Positions 54,479 through 62,029 of a stretch of DNA of 64,000 nucleotides are shown piece after piece. Source of the DNA: JASHVB01 sp035508435 (GTDB taxonomy: Bacteria > Pseudomonadota > Alphaproteobacteria > Acetobacterales > Acetobacteraceae); NCBI GenBank assembly GCA_035508435.1, contig DATJNA010000160.1:1-64000 (forward strand), written 5' to 3'. The translations under genes and the position numbers were made by a program. How positions within the stretch are numbered: position 1 is the first letter of the stretch; every line of letters begins with the position of its first letter. Under the pieces are notes generated by a model. That model was not told where the DNA came from, ran no database searches, and worked only from the letters and a program-made list of their open reading frames with translations.

Positions 54479-54549
54479 AAGCCGCTGCGCCAGCGGTGGC
54501 ACAGATCGCGGAATCGCGATTTCGCCGGCGAAAGCTCTTGCCCGAATCC

Positions 54550-54576
54550 GACAGTCAGGTGATAATTATGACAGTC
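54550..54576. promoter_or_regulatory. Paired GACAGTC boxes upstream of the His-rich peptide gene
   Basis: Two copies of GACAGTC are exactly 20 bp apart (54550 and 54570) in an AT-rich patch, about 70 nt before the start codon. The spacing fits binding of a regulator to one DNA face. This is a weak inference. Confidence 0.3.
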
Positions 54577-54645
54577 GGTTAAGGTGAAATCTTCGCCCCG
54601 ACTCTAAGCTTGCCCGCAACGCCTCCTGCCCCTCGGAGCCCCCCC

Positions 54646-54867
54646 GTGTCCATCAAGCGCACATCCCTGTTGGCGGCCCTCGCCGCTCTGTCAGCCGTAG
54701 CCCTGGTCGCGGCGCCGGCCTCGGCGGCCACCGCCACGAAGACCCACACCATCCACCACGTCGTGCACAGGGTCAGCGTCGTACATCACGTCGTGCACAA
54801 GCATCATGTCGTGCACCGGATCAGCACCCACCACGCGGCGCCAAAGGTCACCCATACCTCCAGCTAG
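54646..54867 (+). CDS. Small secreted histidine-rich peptide
   Basis: The 73-aa product has a signal peptide (SIKRTSLLAALAALSAVALV, ending PASA) and a mature part of about 45 residues containing 13 histidines in HHVVH(R/K) repeats. There is no cysteine. Such composition suggests metal binding (Ni, Zn, Cu) or pH-dependent behaviour in the periplasm. The start is GTG at 54646 with GGAG upstream. A strong terminator follows 27 nt after the stop, so it is a single-gene transcript. No family is recognised. Confidence 0.75.
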   Translation: MSIKRTSLLAALAALSAVALVAAPASAATATKTHTIHHVVHRVSVVHHVVHKHHVVHRISTHHAAPKVTHTSS

Positions 54868-54893
54868 CCGACCACCGGCCGGCGCTCTGCCTC

Positions 54894-54922
54894 AGGCCAG
54901 GAGTTGATCTCCTGGCCTTTTT
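54894..54922 (+). terminator. Rho-independent terminator of the His-rich peptide gene
   Basis: A perfect 10-bp stem AGGCCAGGAG / CTCCTGGCCT with a 5-nt loop (TTGAT) is followed by a T-tract. It is the clearest terminator in the window. Confidence 0.9.
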
Positions 54923-54931
54923 GCTGGGGCG

Positions 54932-55114
54932 GCGCTGCGACGCGGGGGCGGGCCGTGGTGCAAGTGCCTTTGCCGGGTGTCCCTATCCGGTTAGCGCAGG
55001 CTGCCAATCCCTGACGATCGCGCGCCGACTGCGGCGGGGTCCGCCTGCGCTAACCGGATAGCGACATTGCCGGGCAAGCGCTGCGATGCGGGGGCGGGCC
55101 GTAGCGCAGGTGCC
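54932..55114. repeat. Inverted repeat nested in a direct repeat
   Basis: A 37-bp direct repeat (54932-54968 and 55078-55114, few mismatches) flanks a perfect 19-bp inverted repeat (54983-55001 and 55043-55061, CTATCCGGTTAGCGCAGGC) separated by 41 nt. The whole lies between the terminator and the 3' end of the hydrogenase-like operon, and encodes nothing visible. Confidence 0.85.
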
Positions 55115-55148
55115 GTGGCTGGCGGAACTGCCGGGCCGCCATGTGCCG

Positions 55149-55718
55149 TCAGGTCGAGCCCCCAGGCCGGCCGCGCCCGGGTCCCTTGCGTGACGGCGGA
55201 ATGTTGGCCTGCAGCAGTGCACGTAACCCGGCCAGCAGGCGCGCCGGCGTAGGCGGGCAGCCGCTGATCGTCAGGTCCACCGGCAGTGACGCGCCGGCGC
55301 CGCCCAGCACCGCGTAGCTGCCCTTGAATACCCCGCCATCGACGGCGCAATCCCCCACCGCCACGACCCATTTCGGCTCCGGCGTCGCATCCCAGGCGGC
55401 TTCCACCGCCTCCCGCAGGTTGCGGGTCAGCGGGCCGGTCACCAGCAGCACGTCGGCGTGGCGCGGGCTTTCGACAAAGCGCAAGCCGTATTGCTCCAGG
55501 TCGTAGAACACGTTCCGCAACGCCCGCAGCTCCAGTTCGCAGCCGTTGCAGCCGCCGCTGTTCACGTGGCGGATGGCCAGGCTGCGGCCGAGCCTGGTCT
55601 GTGCCGCCGCCTCCAGCCGCGCGGCCAGGGATGCGGTGGTGGCCGCATCCGGCGGGTCGGCGGCCTCGCCCCGCCCGCCCTGCCACCACCACAGGCTCAC
55701 AGGTCGAGCGCCGCGCAT
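55149..55718 (-). CDS. NuoB/HyfI-like small subunit of a hydrogenase-related complex
   Basis: The 189-aa protein keeps the four cysteines of the N2-type [4Fe-4S] cluster: the CNGC pair in SGGCNGCELELRAL, the one in AVGDCAVDGG and the one in ISGCPPTPARLL. It is homologous to NuoB and to the small subunit of group 4 hydrogenases and would pass electrons at the cytoplasmic side of the complex. It is the last gene of a five-gene operon and overlaps the large-subunit gene by 22 nt. The frame extends upstream, but ATG 55718 is where homology begins. Confidence 0.88.
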   Translation of the reverse strand: MRGARPVSLWWWQGGRGEAADPPDAATTASLAARLEAAAQTRLGRSLAIRHVNSGGCNGCELELRALRNVFYDLEQYGLRFVESPRHADVLLVTGPLTRNLREAVEAAWDATPEPKWVVAVGDCAVDGGVFKGSYAVLGGAGASLPVDLTISGCPPTPARLLAGLRALLQANIPPSRKGPGRGRPGGST

Positions 55719-57085
55719 GGCAGGCCGCAGGACAGGCGCACCATGACGGCCTCCTCCGCCGCCGCGCCGGCCATCGCCGCCTCCGCCAGGGGCCACAGCA
55801 GCCAGCCAGGGTCGAGGGGAAACGCGGCGGCGATCTGGCCATGATCGAGGCGCATCCAATGCCACACGGTGCCGCGCGGCGACCCGGCACCGGCCACGCC
55901 TTCGCCGCTCTCGGCCGGCAACGCCACCGTCACCGGCCCCTCAGGCAGCTCCGCGAGCGCGTCTTGCAGCCGTCCCGCCGCGGCGGCGATCCCCGCCAGG
56001 AAACGCCGGCAGCGTGCCGCGGCGTCCCCCGCCAGTCGCGCCACCGCGCTGCTGGCCGGCGGGCCGGTGACGATGCCCAACCCGTCCAGCCGGCCGAGCA
56101 ATGGCTCCATCCGGCGGCGCAATCCGGGCAGGGCGGACGTCAGTCCAAGGCAGGCCTGGCGCAGCACCGCCACGCCATCGGGCGCGATGTCCGCCGCGAG
56201 GCCGCCGGGCACCACCACATCCATCATCAGCCGGTGGCCGAAGACCTGATCCGCCGCCCGCAGCAAATGCTCTTGCTCGCGGCCGAGCGCCGCATGGAGC
56301 GGCGCCACGCAAGCCGCGTCCGCCAGTTGTCCCAGCACATCCAGCCCGCCGGCCAATCGCTCTTGCTCCAGCATCACCACGCGCAGGGCCGCGGCACGCG
56401 GGGGAGCCGGCCTGCCGAGCGCGGCTTCGGCGGCGCGGGCGAAGGCGACCGAGTGCGCCACCGTTGCTTCCGCCGCCAGCCGGGCAATGAAGCGGGCAGC
56501 GGCGCGCGGCGACTTGCCGCGCATCAGCGCCAGGATGCCCTTGTGCGCATAGCCCAGCCGCGCCTCGGCGCGCAGCACCGTGTCGCCCTGCGTGACCAGC
56601 CGCAGATGCGCCGGCTCGGCGATCAGGCCGTGCACCGGCCCGAGCGGGACCTGCGTCAGCCCCGGCGCCTCCACGGCGGGGAATTGCGGCGGCTCCACGC
56701 TGCCACCCGGCATGCCGGGGCGCGGCGAGAGCGGGTGCGCCATCGGCCACCGGCCATGGTCGAGCCATGCGCGGTCGTCGGTCGCGCCGTCGGCGGCATG
56801 GCCCCAAAGGTCACGGATCATTCGCTCGAACCGGGCGGCCGGCGGGCAGGCGGGAGACAGTGCCGGATAACGACCGTTCTCCACGCCGACCGAAGCGATC
56901 AGCGCGCCGTCCTGATCCTGGCACAAGGCATGGACCTGCTGGGTGTCGGCCCACATGCCGAGCAACGCCGGGCCGAGTTCCGGCATCGCGGCCAGTTTCG
57001 CCCAGGTGTCGGGCGAGACGACGCAGCGCGGCCAGGGGCGGCATGCCTGTTGGTCGCCGGCACGGATCAGCTCCGCCGCGCTCAT
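55697..57085 (-). CDS. HycE/HyfG-like large subunit without NiFe ligands
   Basis: The 462-aa protein has a NuoC-like N-terminal part (YPALSPACPPAARFERMIRD) and a NuoD/HycE-like part (IPVGP-type VPLGPVHGLIAEPAH, ARLGYAHKGILALM, ATVAHSVAFARA). The NiFe-binding RxCGxC motif before HSVAF is missing and no DPCxxC motif is present at the C-terminus (it ends LSCGLPCAALDL). It therefore cannot be a hydrogenase in the usual sense. It overlaps the upstream gene in ATGA. Function may be as an electron-transfer or structural relic of an energy-converting complex. Confidence 0.85.
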   Translation of the reverse strand: MSAAELIRAGDQQACRPWPRCVVSPDTWAKLAAMPELGPALLGMWADTQQVHALCQDQDGALIASVGVENGRYPALSPACPPAARFERMIRDLWGHAADGATDDRAWLDHGRWPMAHPLSPRPGMPGGSVEPPQFPAVEAPGLTQVPLGPVHGLIAEPAHLRLVTQGDTVLRAEARLGYAHKGILALMRGKSPRAAARFIARLAAEATVAHSVAFARAAEAALGRPAPPRAAALRVVMLEQERLAGGLDVLGQLADAACVAPLHAALGREQEHLLRAADQVFGHRLMMDVVVPGGLAADIAPDGVAVLRQACLGLTSALPGLRRRMEPLLGRLDGLGIVTGPPASSAVARLAGDAAARCRRFLAGIAAAAGRLQDALAELPEGPVTVALPAESGEGVAGAGSPRGTVWHWMRLDHGQIAAAFPLDPGWLLWPLAEAAMAGAAAEEAVMVRLSCGLPCAALDL

Positions 57086-58932
57086 CGGGCCGCCAGCCGG
57101 ATCCAGGCGAGCCAGGGTGCCGGCATGGCGAAGCCGCACACCAGCAGCAAGGCGAGCGGCAGCCAGGCAGGCGACACGCGCGGCCGCCGGATCGGCGGCG
57201 GCCGGATCGCCGGCGGCCGGATCGGCGGCAGCCGCGGCAGCACGGCCCAGGCGATGCCGGCCACCCCCGCCCCCAGCGGCAGCAGCACCCACGGCGCTGC
57301 CGCAGCGGTCGCGGCCAGGACCTGCGCCAGGCTCGAGAACAGACCGAACGGCGGCACGGCTGCCAGGCCGGCGAGCGCCACCAATCGCTCGAACCCGTCG
57401 GGTGGCGACAGCAGCAGGGCGCACTGCGTCAGGGCAAGCAGGGTGAGCTGCATGACGCCGGCGAGGGCCCCCTCGCCGCTGCCCAGTCCGAATGCGGCGA
57501 CCGCGACGCCGCCCTGGGCCAGTCCGGCGAGCGATGGCAGATGCCGCCGCCCGGTCTCCGTCGCCAGGCAGAGCGCCGCGGCCAGCAGCGCGGCCAACCC
57601 CAATCCCAGCAACAGGGATGGCGGGGCGGGAAGCCGCAATACCAGGGCGGCGGCCGCGATGGTCAGCTCAGGCGCGAGCATGGCGACGGCGCCGTAGCCC
57701 AGCATCGTCATTGCGATCACGGCGAGGTGCGGTTGCGGGGTGGCCACCGCGACCGCGCCGGCGAGCGCCACGGCAAGGCCGGTGGCACCGAGCCGCAGCG
57801 CCCGCCAGGCAGCGGCGCGCCGCGGCAGCGCGACGGCAATGGCGCCGATCGTGGCAATGGCCATCCCCAGCCACGCCATCAGCGGCGCGACGGCGATCGT
57901 GGCCAGCGCCGTGCCCGCCAGGACGGCGGAGCGGGCACCCCACACACCGGGGGTAGTGCGGCGCGCCCACGCAGCGGCCGCCGCCAGGGCGCAGAGCAAT
58001 AGGATGACGTGCGCGGCGCGCGCATCCAACCGCCACAGGCCCCCATGGTGGCCGAGCTGCCAGGGCAGCGTGCACGCCAGGAGCAAGGCAAGGCCACACA
58101 GGCCGAGGTCGAGGCGGGATGCGATCGGGTGAACCAGGCGGATGGTCCTGCCGGGCCGGTTGCCAAGCCACAGCCCGGCAAAGCCCAGCGCCGGGAGCAA
58201 GGGCAGGACGACGACGGCAAGCTGCCATGCCCCGAGTCCGACGGTGAGTGCCGCCAGAACCGCGCCGCCTTGCACCGGCAGCAGCGCCAGCGCCTGACGA
58301 GCCGGGCGATTGTCCCCCGCCAGTCCGAGCAAACCCATCAGGGTCACGGCGATGGCCAACCCGGTCCCCGGAATGGTGGCGGCGAGCAGCGCCAGCAGGA
58401 GCGCGGCCAGCAACAGGAGCAGAGGAGCGATGCCGTGAGCGGCAGAGGAAGCGGCCGAGGGATAGGGCGAGGGGTAGGGGAAGGGTGCGGGTGAGGCTGC
58501 GGGTAGCGACGACATGCTCCCCCTCCCGTTGCCGGAGGGGGGCGGCGGGAGGGGGCCGTCCCCACCAGCCTCGGCATCGAGACCGGCGACGTGCGGACTA
58601 TGCCCACCCCTCCCCCCGCCCTCGTCCCGCAAGGGGAGGGGGAGTGCGCTCATGGCTGTCATCTGGATCACGGCAGCCGGCCCGCCCCCCTCCCGCAACG
58701 GGAGGGGAATTTGGTCGGCTGCCACCGCCCACCACGCGAGCGCCACGGCCTCGGCAATCTCCACGAGGGCGACAAGCCCCTCGCCGCGACCGAATGCCGC
58801 CGCGGCCACGACCGCGGCCTGAACCGCGCAGATTGCCACCGCTGCGCTGCAGCGTCGCGTCGCCAGCAAGGCAAAGCCAAGGGCCAAGGCAGCGCTGGTG
58901 CCCACCGCCACCCATGCGCCGGCGCCGGTCAT
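57082..58932 (-). CDS. HyfE-HyfF-like fused membrane subunit with repeat insertion
   Basis: The 616-aa multi-spanning protein joins a HyfE-like N-terminus (AVGTSAALALGFALLATRRC) to an ND4/HyfF-like body. No lysine occurs anywhere in it, whereas antiporter-like subunits need intramembrane lysines for proton movement. Residues about 74-167 are a Gly/Pro-rich stretch encoded by a family-2 palindromic element (58517-58644) and flanking sequence, interrupting the HyfE-like part. It starts within the stop of the HyfC-like gene (ATGA) and its stop overlaps the large-subunit start. The ancestral E and F genes probably fused here, but a sequencing-level check would be worthwhile. Confidence 0.75.
   Translation of the reverse strand: MTGAGAWVAVGTSAALALGFALLATRRCSAAVAICAVQAAVVAAAAFGRGEGLVALVEIAEAVALAWWAVAADQIPLPLREGGGPAAVIQMTAMSALPLPLRDEGGGRGGHSPHVAGLDAEAGGDGPLPPPPSGNGRGSMSSLPAASPAPFPYPSPYPSAASSAAHGIAPLLLLLAALLLALLAATIPGTGLAIAVTLMGLLGLAGDNRPARQALALLPVQGGAVLAALTVGLGAWQLAVVVLPLLPALGFAGLWLGNRPGRTIRLVHPIASRLDLGLCGLALLLACTLPWQLGHHGGLWRLDARAAHVILLLCALAAAAAWARRTTPGVWGARSAVLAGTALATIAVAPLMAWLGMAIATIGAIAVALPRRAAAWRALRLGATGLAVALAGAVAVATPQPHLAVIAMTMLGYGAVAMLAPELTIAAAALVLRLPAPPSLLLGLGLAALLAAALCLATETGRRHLPSLAGLAQGGVAVAAFGLGSGEGALAGVMQLTLLALTQCALLLSPPDGFERLVALAGLAAVPPFGLFSSLAQVLAATAAAAPWVLLPLGAGVAGIAWAVLPRLPPIRPPAIRPPPIRRPRVSPAWLPLALLLVCGFAMPAPWLAWIRLAAR
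58517..58644. repeat. Dispersed palindromic element, family 2 (copy C), inside a coding region
   Basis: Arms of about 38 bp (left 58517-58554 beginning ctccccctcccgttgccgga; right about 58607-58644 ending gcaaggggagggggag) are inverted around a 50-nt centre. It lies in frame within the HyfE/F-like gene. Confidence 0.75.
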
Positions 58933-59840
58933 GCCGCGGCCGCGCTGGCCAGGACCACAATGGCGGCGAGCAAGGCCAGGGCTGCGGCGATCCCCAGGGC
59001 GACCGGGCGTCTGCCGGGCCGCAGTGTCCCCGCGACACAATGGATCGCCGCGGCGACCACCATCAGGGCCAGGACCTTGGCGGCCCAGGCGAGCGCCCCG
59101 CCAAGCCAGGCAAGCAATCCGCCGTCCGGCTCAGCCATGCCCCAGGGCAGGAACAACCCGGCAATCAGGTTCAGCCAGATCAATTGCCGGCACTGGTCGG
59201 CGAACGTCGCCAGCGCAAGGTCGCCGCCGCTGAATTCGGTTGCCTGGCCTTCCATGCCGGGCTCGGCGACAGCGATCGTGGCGAGGGCGATGGCGGTCAG
59301 GACCGTGGCGGCGAGAGGCTGCAACAGGCCCTGGCGCTGCTGACCCATCAGCAGGTCGAGATTGGTCGTCCCGCCCAGCAGGCCGAGCGCAAGGATCGCC
59401 AAGAGCAGTACTGCCTCGGCGAGGCAGCCCAGCGACATGGCACGGGCGGCGGCCAATCCCGCCGGTGCCGTCCCGGCGTCGAGCGCCGCCAGTGCCAGTG
59501 CGACCCGGGCACCGGCCAGCAGGCCCCCCAGCACCAGCAGGTCCGACATGGGTGCGAACGCCATGCCGAGCGTGAAGGTCGGCACCAGGGCGGCAGCCAG
59601 GGCCATGGCCGCGACACAGACCAGCGGGGCGATGGTCAGCACCGGCGAGGCGTTCTCGGCTACCACCGGCTGCTTGCGGAGCAAGCGGCGCAGGTCGCGC
59701 CAGGGCTGCCGGGGATCAGGCGGGTGACGCCCGATCATGACGGCCTCGGTCCAGCGCCGCAGCCCGCTCGCGAATGGGGCCGCGGCCAGGACCAGAGCGG
59801 TATGGAGCAATTGCGCGAGCAAGGCGGCGAGCAAGCTCAC
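58929..59840 (-). CDS. HyfC/HycD-like membrane subunit (NuoH family)
   Basis: The 303-aa protein belongs to the ND1/NuoH-type family that anchors the hydrogenase module: QPWRDLRRLLRKQPVVAENAS, LTIAPLVCVAAMALAAALVP, then FSGGDLALATFADQCRQLIW. About eight membrane segments are seen. It would link the peripheral subunits to the membrane arm. It overlaps both neighbours by 4 nt (ATGA), so the whole operon is translationally coupled. Confidence 0.85.
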   Translation of the reverse strand: MSLLAALLAQLLHTALVLAAAPFASGLRRWTEAVMIGRHPPDPRQPWRDLRRLLRKQPVVAENASPVLTIAPLVCVAAMALAAALVPTFTLGMAFAPMSDLLVLGGLLAGARVALALAALDAGTAPAGLAAARAMSLGCLAEAVLLLAILALGLLGGTTNLDLLMGQQRQGLLQPLAATVLTAIALATIAVAEPGMEGQATEFSGGDLALATFADQCRQLIWLNLIAGLFLPWGMAEPDGGLLAWLGGALAWAAKVLALMVVAAAIHCVAGTLRPGRRPVALGIAAALALLAAIVVLASAAAA

Positions 59841-61765
59841 GTCGGAGCGGACCAGGTGGATGCGGCCGCGCAGGCGATCAACAGCGCCGCGAGGACGAGC
59901 AAAATGAGGGCGGGGGCGGCGAAGCCGGGCATGGCCGGCCGCGCGGCCCGGGTCATGCGCGAGGATGCCGATCCGCCCGGCTGGCGCCGTTCTGCCGTCA
60001 CGCGGGTGATAAGTGTCACGCGGGTGATCAGGCGCCGCGCGGCGAACAACAGACGTTGGACTGCGAGCAAACCGTCTGGTTCCGCCGCGGGCATCATGGG
60101 TGCGAACCCGGCGCCCGCCGTCTGGGCGGTGGGTTCACCGAATGGCAGCCAGGCCGGAGGGGCCGCGAAGCCGTCCTCCCAGGCGGGACCGCTCGCCGTG
60201 GCGCGGGCGATTCCCAGGAACCGGCGCAGCCACACGATGACGCCGACACCGAGCAAGAGCAATACGGTGAGCGGCAACGCCGCATAGCCCGGCGTATCCG
60301 CTCCCGAGGCGAGGCCGGCCCCGGACGCGATCGGCCCCAGTACTGCTCCGGTCAGGGCGCGGATCGGCGGGTCCACCAGGCGGATCAGCAGCGGTCCGAC
60401 GAACATGCCCCAGGCGCAGGCCGCGCTCGCCAGGGCCAGCAATGCGAGGCGGGCAAGGCGGGGCGGTTCCTCGGCGACCGCGGCCCGCGGCGTGCGGGGG
60501 CGGCCAAGGCAGGCCATGCCGACCAGCCGTACCAGGCTGGCAGCGCTCAGCCCGCCGGTCGCTCCAAGCGCCGCGATCCAGCCGCCGCGCAGGAGCTGCG
60601 ACAGCAGCGTCGCGGCATGCGGCAGGCCGAGGCCGGCGTGGAACAGCAGCCAAACGGCGGCGAAGCCGGCGCTGGGCGGCAGGGCGGCCAATCCGGCGAG
60701 GCCGGCCAGCCAGCAGGCCGTCGTCACGGGCAAGCGGTGCACGAGGCCGCCGAGCCGGTCCAGCCGTTGCGTGCCGGCAGCCTCGCTGATCGCTGTCGTG
60801 GCCAGGGCCAGCAAGGTGCCGCCAATTGCCTGCATGGCGATCAGCAACAGCACCGCTGCCAGCGCCATGGTGGCAACGCCGGGCAGGTCGGCGGCGGTGG
60901 CTCCGAGGGCAATCCCGATACCCAGCATGGTGAGGCCGCTCTGGCGGATGGTATTGCTCGCCACGGCGGTGTCGAGGTCGGCAGCGAGCGTGGCGTCGAG
61001 GCCGCCGATCACGGCCGAGGCGGTGCCGAGCATGACGAGCACGACGCCCCACCAGGCGGGGGGGACATCGGAACCGGGGCCAGGCAGCAGTTGCAGCACG
61101 CGGAAGAGTGCGGTCGGGACGACGGCGCCGGACAGCAGGGCGGCCGAGGGGGCCGGGGTCACGCGATTGCACTGCGATAGCCAGGCATGGAATGGCGCGA
61201 GGCCCGCCAGGAGGCCGGGGCCGGCCAGAGTTGCCCAGAACCTGGCCTGCGGCGGGGCTGCCGCCGCGACGATGGTCATAAGGCTCGCCAGCAGGAAGAC
61301 ACCGAGCGGGAGGGCGGCCGGCCGCTCGGCCGGGACGGACGCCCAGAGCGCGCCGCCGGCGATGGCAAGCGCCGCGCCCGCGACGAAGCCGTCCGCGCCG
61401 AGCAATGCGAAGCCCAGCAGACCCAGGCAGACGGGCGCCGTGCCGGACGGCGGGGACGATTTCACCACCGCGGCACAGCCGAGCGTGGCGGTGCCGGCCG
61501 CCAGCACCAGCGCGGCGAAAAAAGCGCGGAGCGGATCGAGCGCGATCTGGCAGGGGAATCCCGCAAGCCGAAGCGGCAGCGGGATCACCGCCTGAGGGCT
61601 ATCGATCACGAGAGCCAGCAGGGCAAGCAGACTGCCCGTCGCAGCCGCCACGGCAGCGGCCAGGGCGGTGCGCCGCGCCAGCGCAGGCCATGCAACAGCG
61701 ATTCCGCCGAGACCGATCAGGGCGGCGAGGATCGCGGCCAACAGCGTCAGAAGCAGAGCATTCAC
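59837..61765 (-). CDS. HyfB-like antiporter-type membrane subunit
   Basis: The 642-aa protein is the first gene of the operon and belongs to the NuoL/HyfB family: LAGLAPFHAWLSQCNRVTPAPSAALLSGAVVPT aligns with the family block LPxAHPxAPSxVSALLSGxMVKT, given here in parts. The Glu/His of the first half and the lysine of the second (K to P) are replaced. Only one lysine is present in the whole protein, in a loop (VVKSSPP). Proton pumping through this subunit is therefore doubtful. About 16 membrane segments are predicted by eye. Confidence 0.85.
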   Translation of the reverse strand: MNALLLTLLAAILAALIGLGGIAVAWPALARRTALAAAVAAATGSLLALLALVIDSPQAVIPLPLRLAGFPCQIALDPLRAFFAALVLAAGTATLGCAAVVKSSPPSGTAPVCLGLLGFALLGADGFVAGAALAIAGGALWASVPAERPAALPLGVFLLASLMTIVAAAAPPQARFWATLAGPGLLAGLAPFHAWLSQCNRVTPAPSAALLSGAVVPTALFRVLQLLPGPGSDVPPAWWGVVLVMLGTASAVIGGLDATLAADLDTAVASNTIRQSGLTMLGIGIALGATAADLPGVATMALAAVLLLIAMQAIGGTLLALATTAISEAAGTQRLDRLGGLVHRLPVTTACWLAGLAGLAALPPSAGFAAVWLLFHAGLGLPHAATLLSQLLRGGWIAALGATGGLSAASLVRLVGMACLGRPRTPRAAVAEEPPRLARLALLALASAACAWGMFVGPLLIRLVDPPIRALTGAVLGPIASGAGLASGADTPGYAALPLTVLLLLGVGVIVWLRRFLGIARATASGPAWEDGFAAPPAWLPFGEPTAQTAGAGFAPMMPAAEPDGLLAVQRLLFAARRLITRVTLITRVTAERRQPGGSASSRMTRAARPAMPGFAAPALILLVLAALLIACAAASTWSAPT

Positions 61766-61892
61766 GAGGCGGGAGGCTAGCAGACCGTCGCGGAGTCGGG
61801 GGGAGTCTCCGGGTCGCGCGCGCGCCGCGGCTCACGGGCGGAGTTCGGCCGCGGCAGAGACGCCAGCACCTTTGCCGGGCCGGCGGGCCCGC

Positions 61893-62029
61893 CTATGCAG
61901 CAGCGCGCCCCGCGCTGCCCCCGCGGCTATGCAGCAGCGCGGCCCGCACTGCCCCCGCACCCCATGTGCGGCAGCGCGCCCCGCGCTGCCCCCGCGGCTA
62001 TGCAGCAGCGCGGCCCGCACTGCCCCCGA
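61893..62029. repeat. About 35-bp tandem repeat at the 3' end of the Hint gene, 4 copies
   Basis: Units of 34-36 bp begin atgcagcagcgcg and contain ctgcccccgcggct. The innermost copy encodes the last residues and stop codon of the Hint-domain gene (minus strand); the others lie in the gap to the HyfB-like gene. Confidence 0.85.

Noticed and set aside
55697..57085. True NiFe hydrogenase large subunit
   Set aside because: Both NiFe cysteine motifs are missing.
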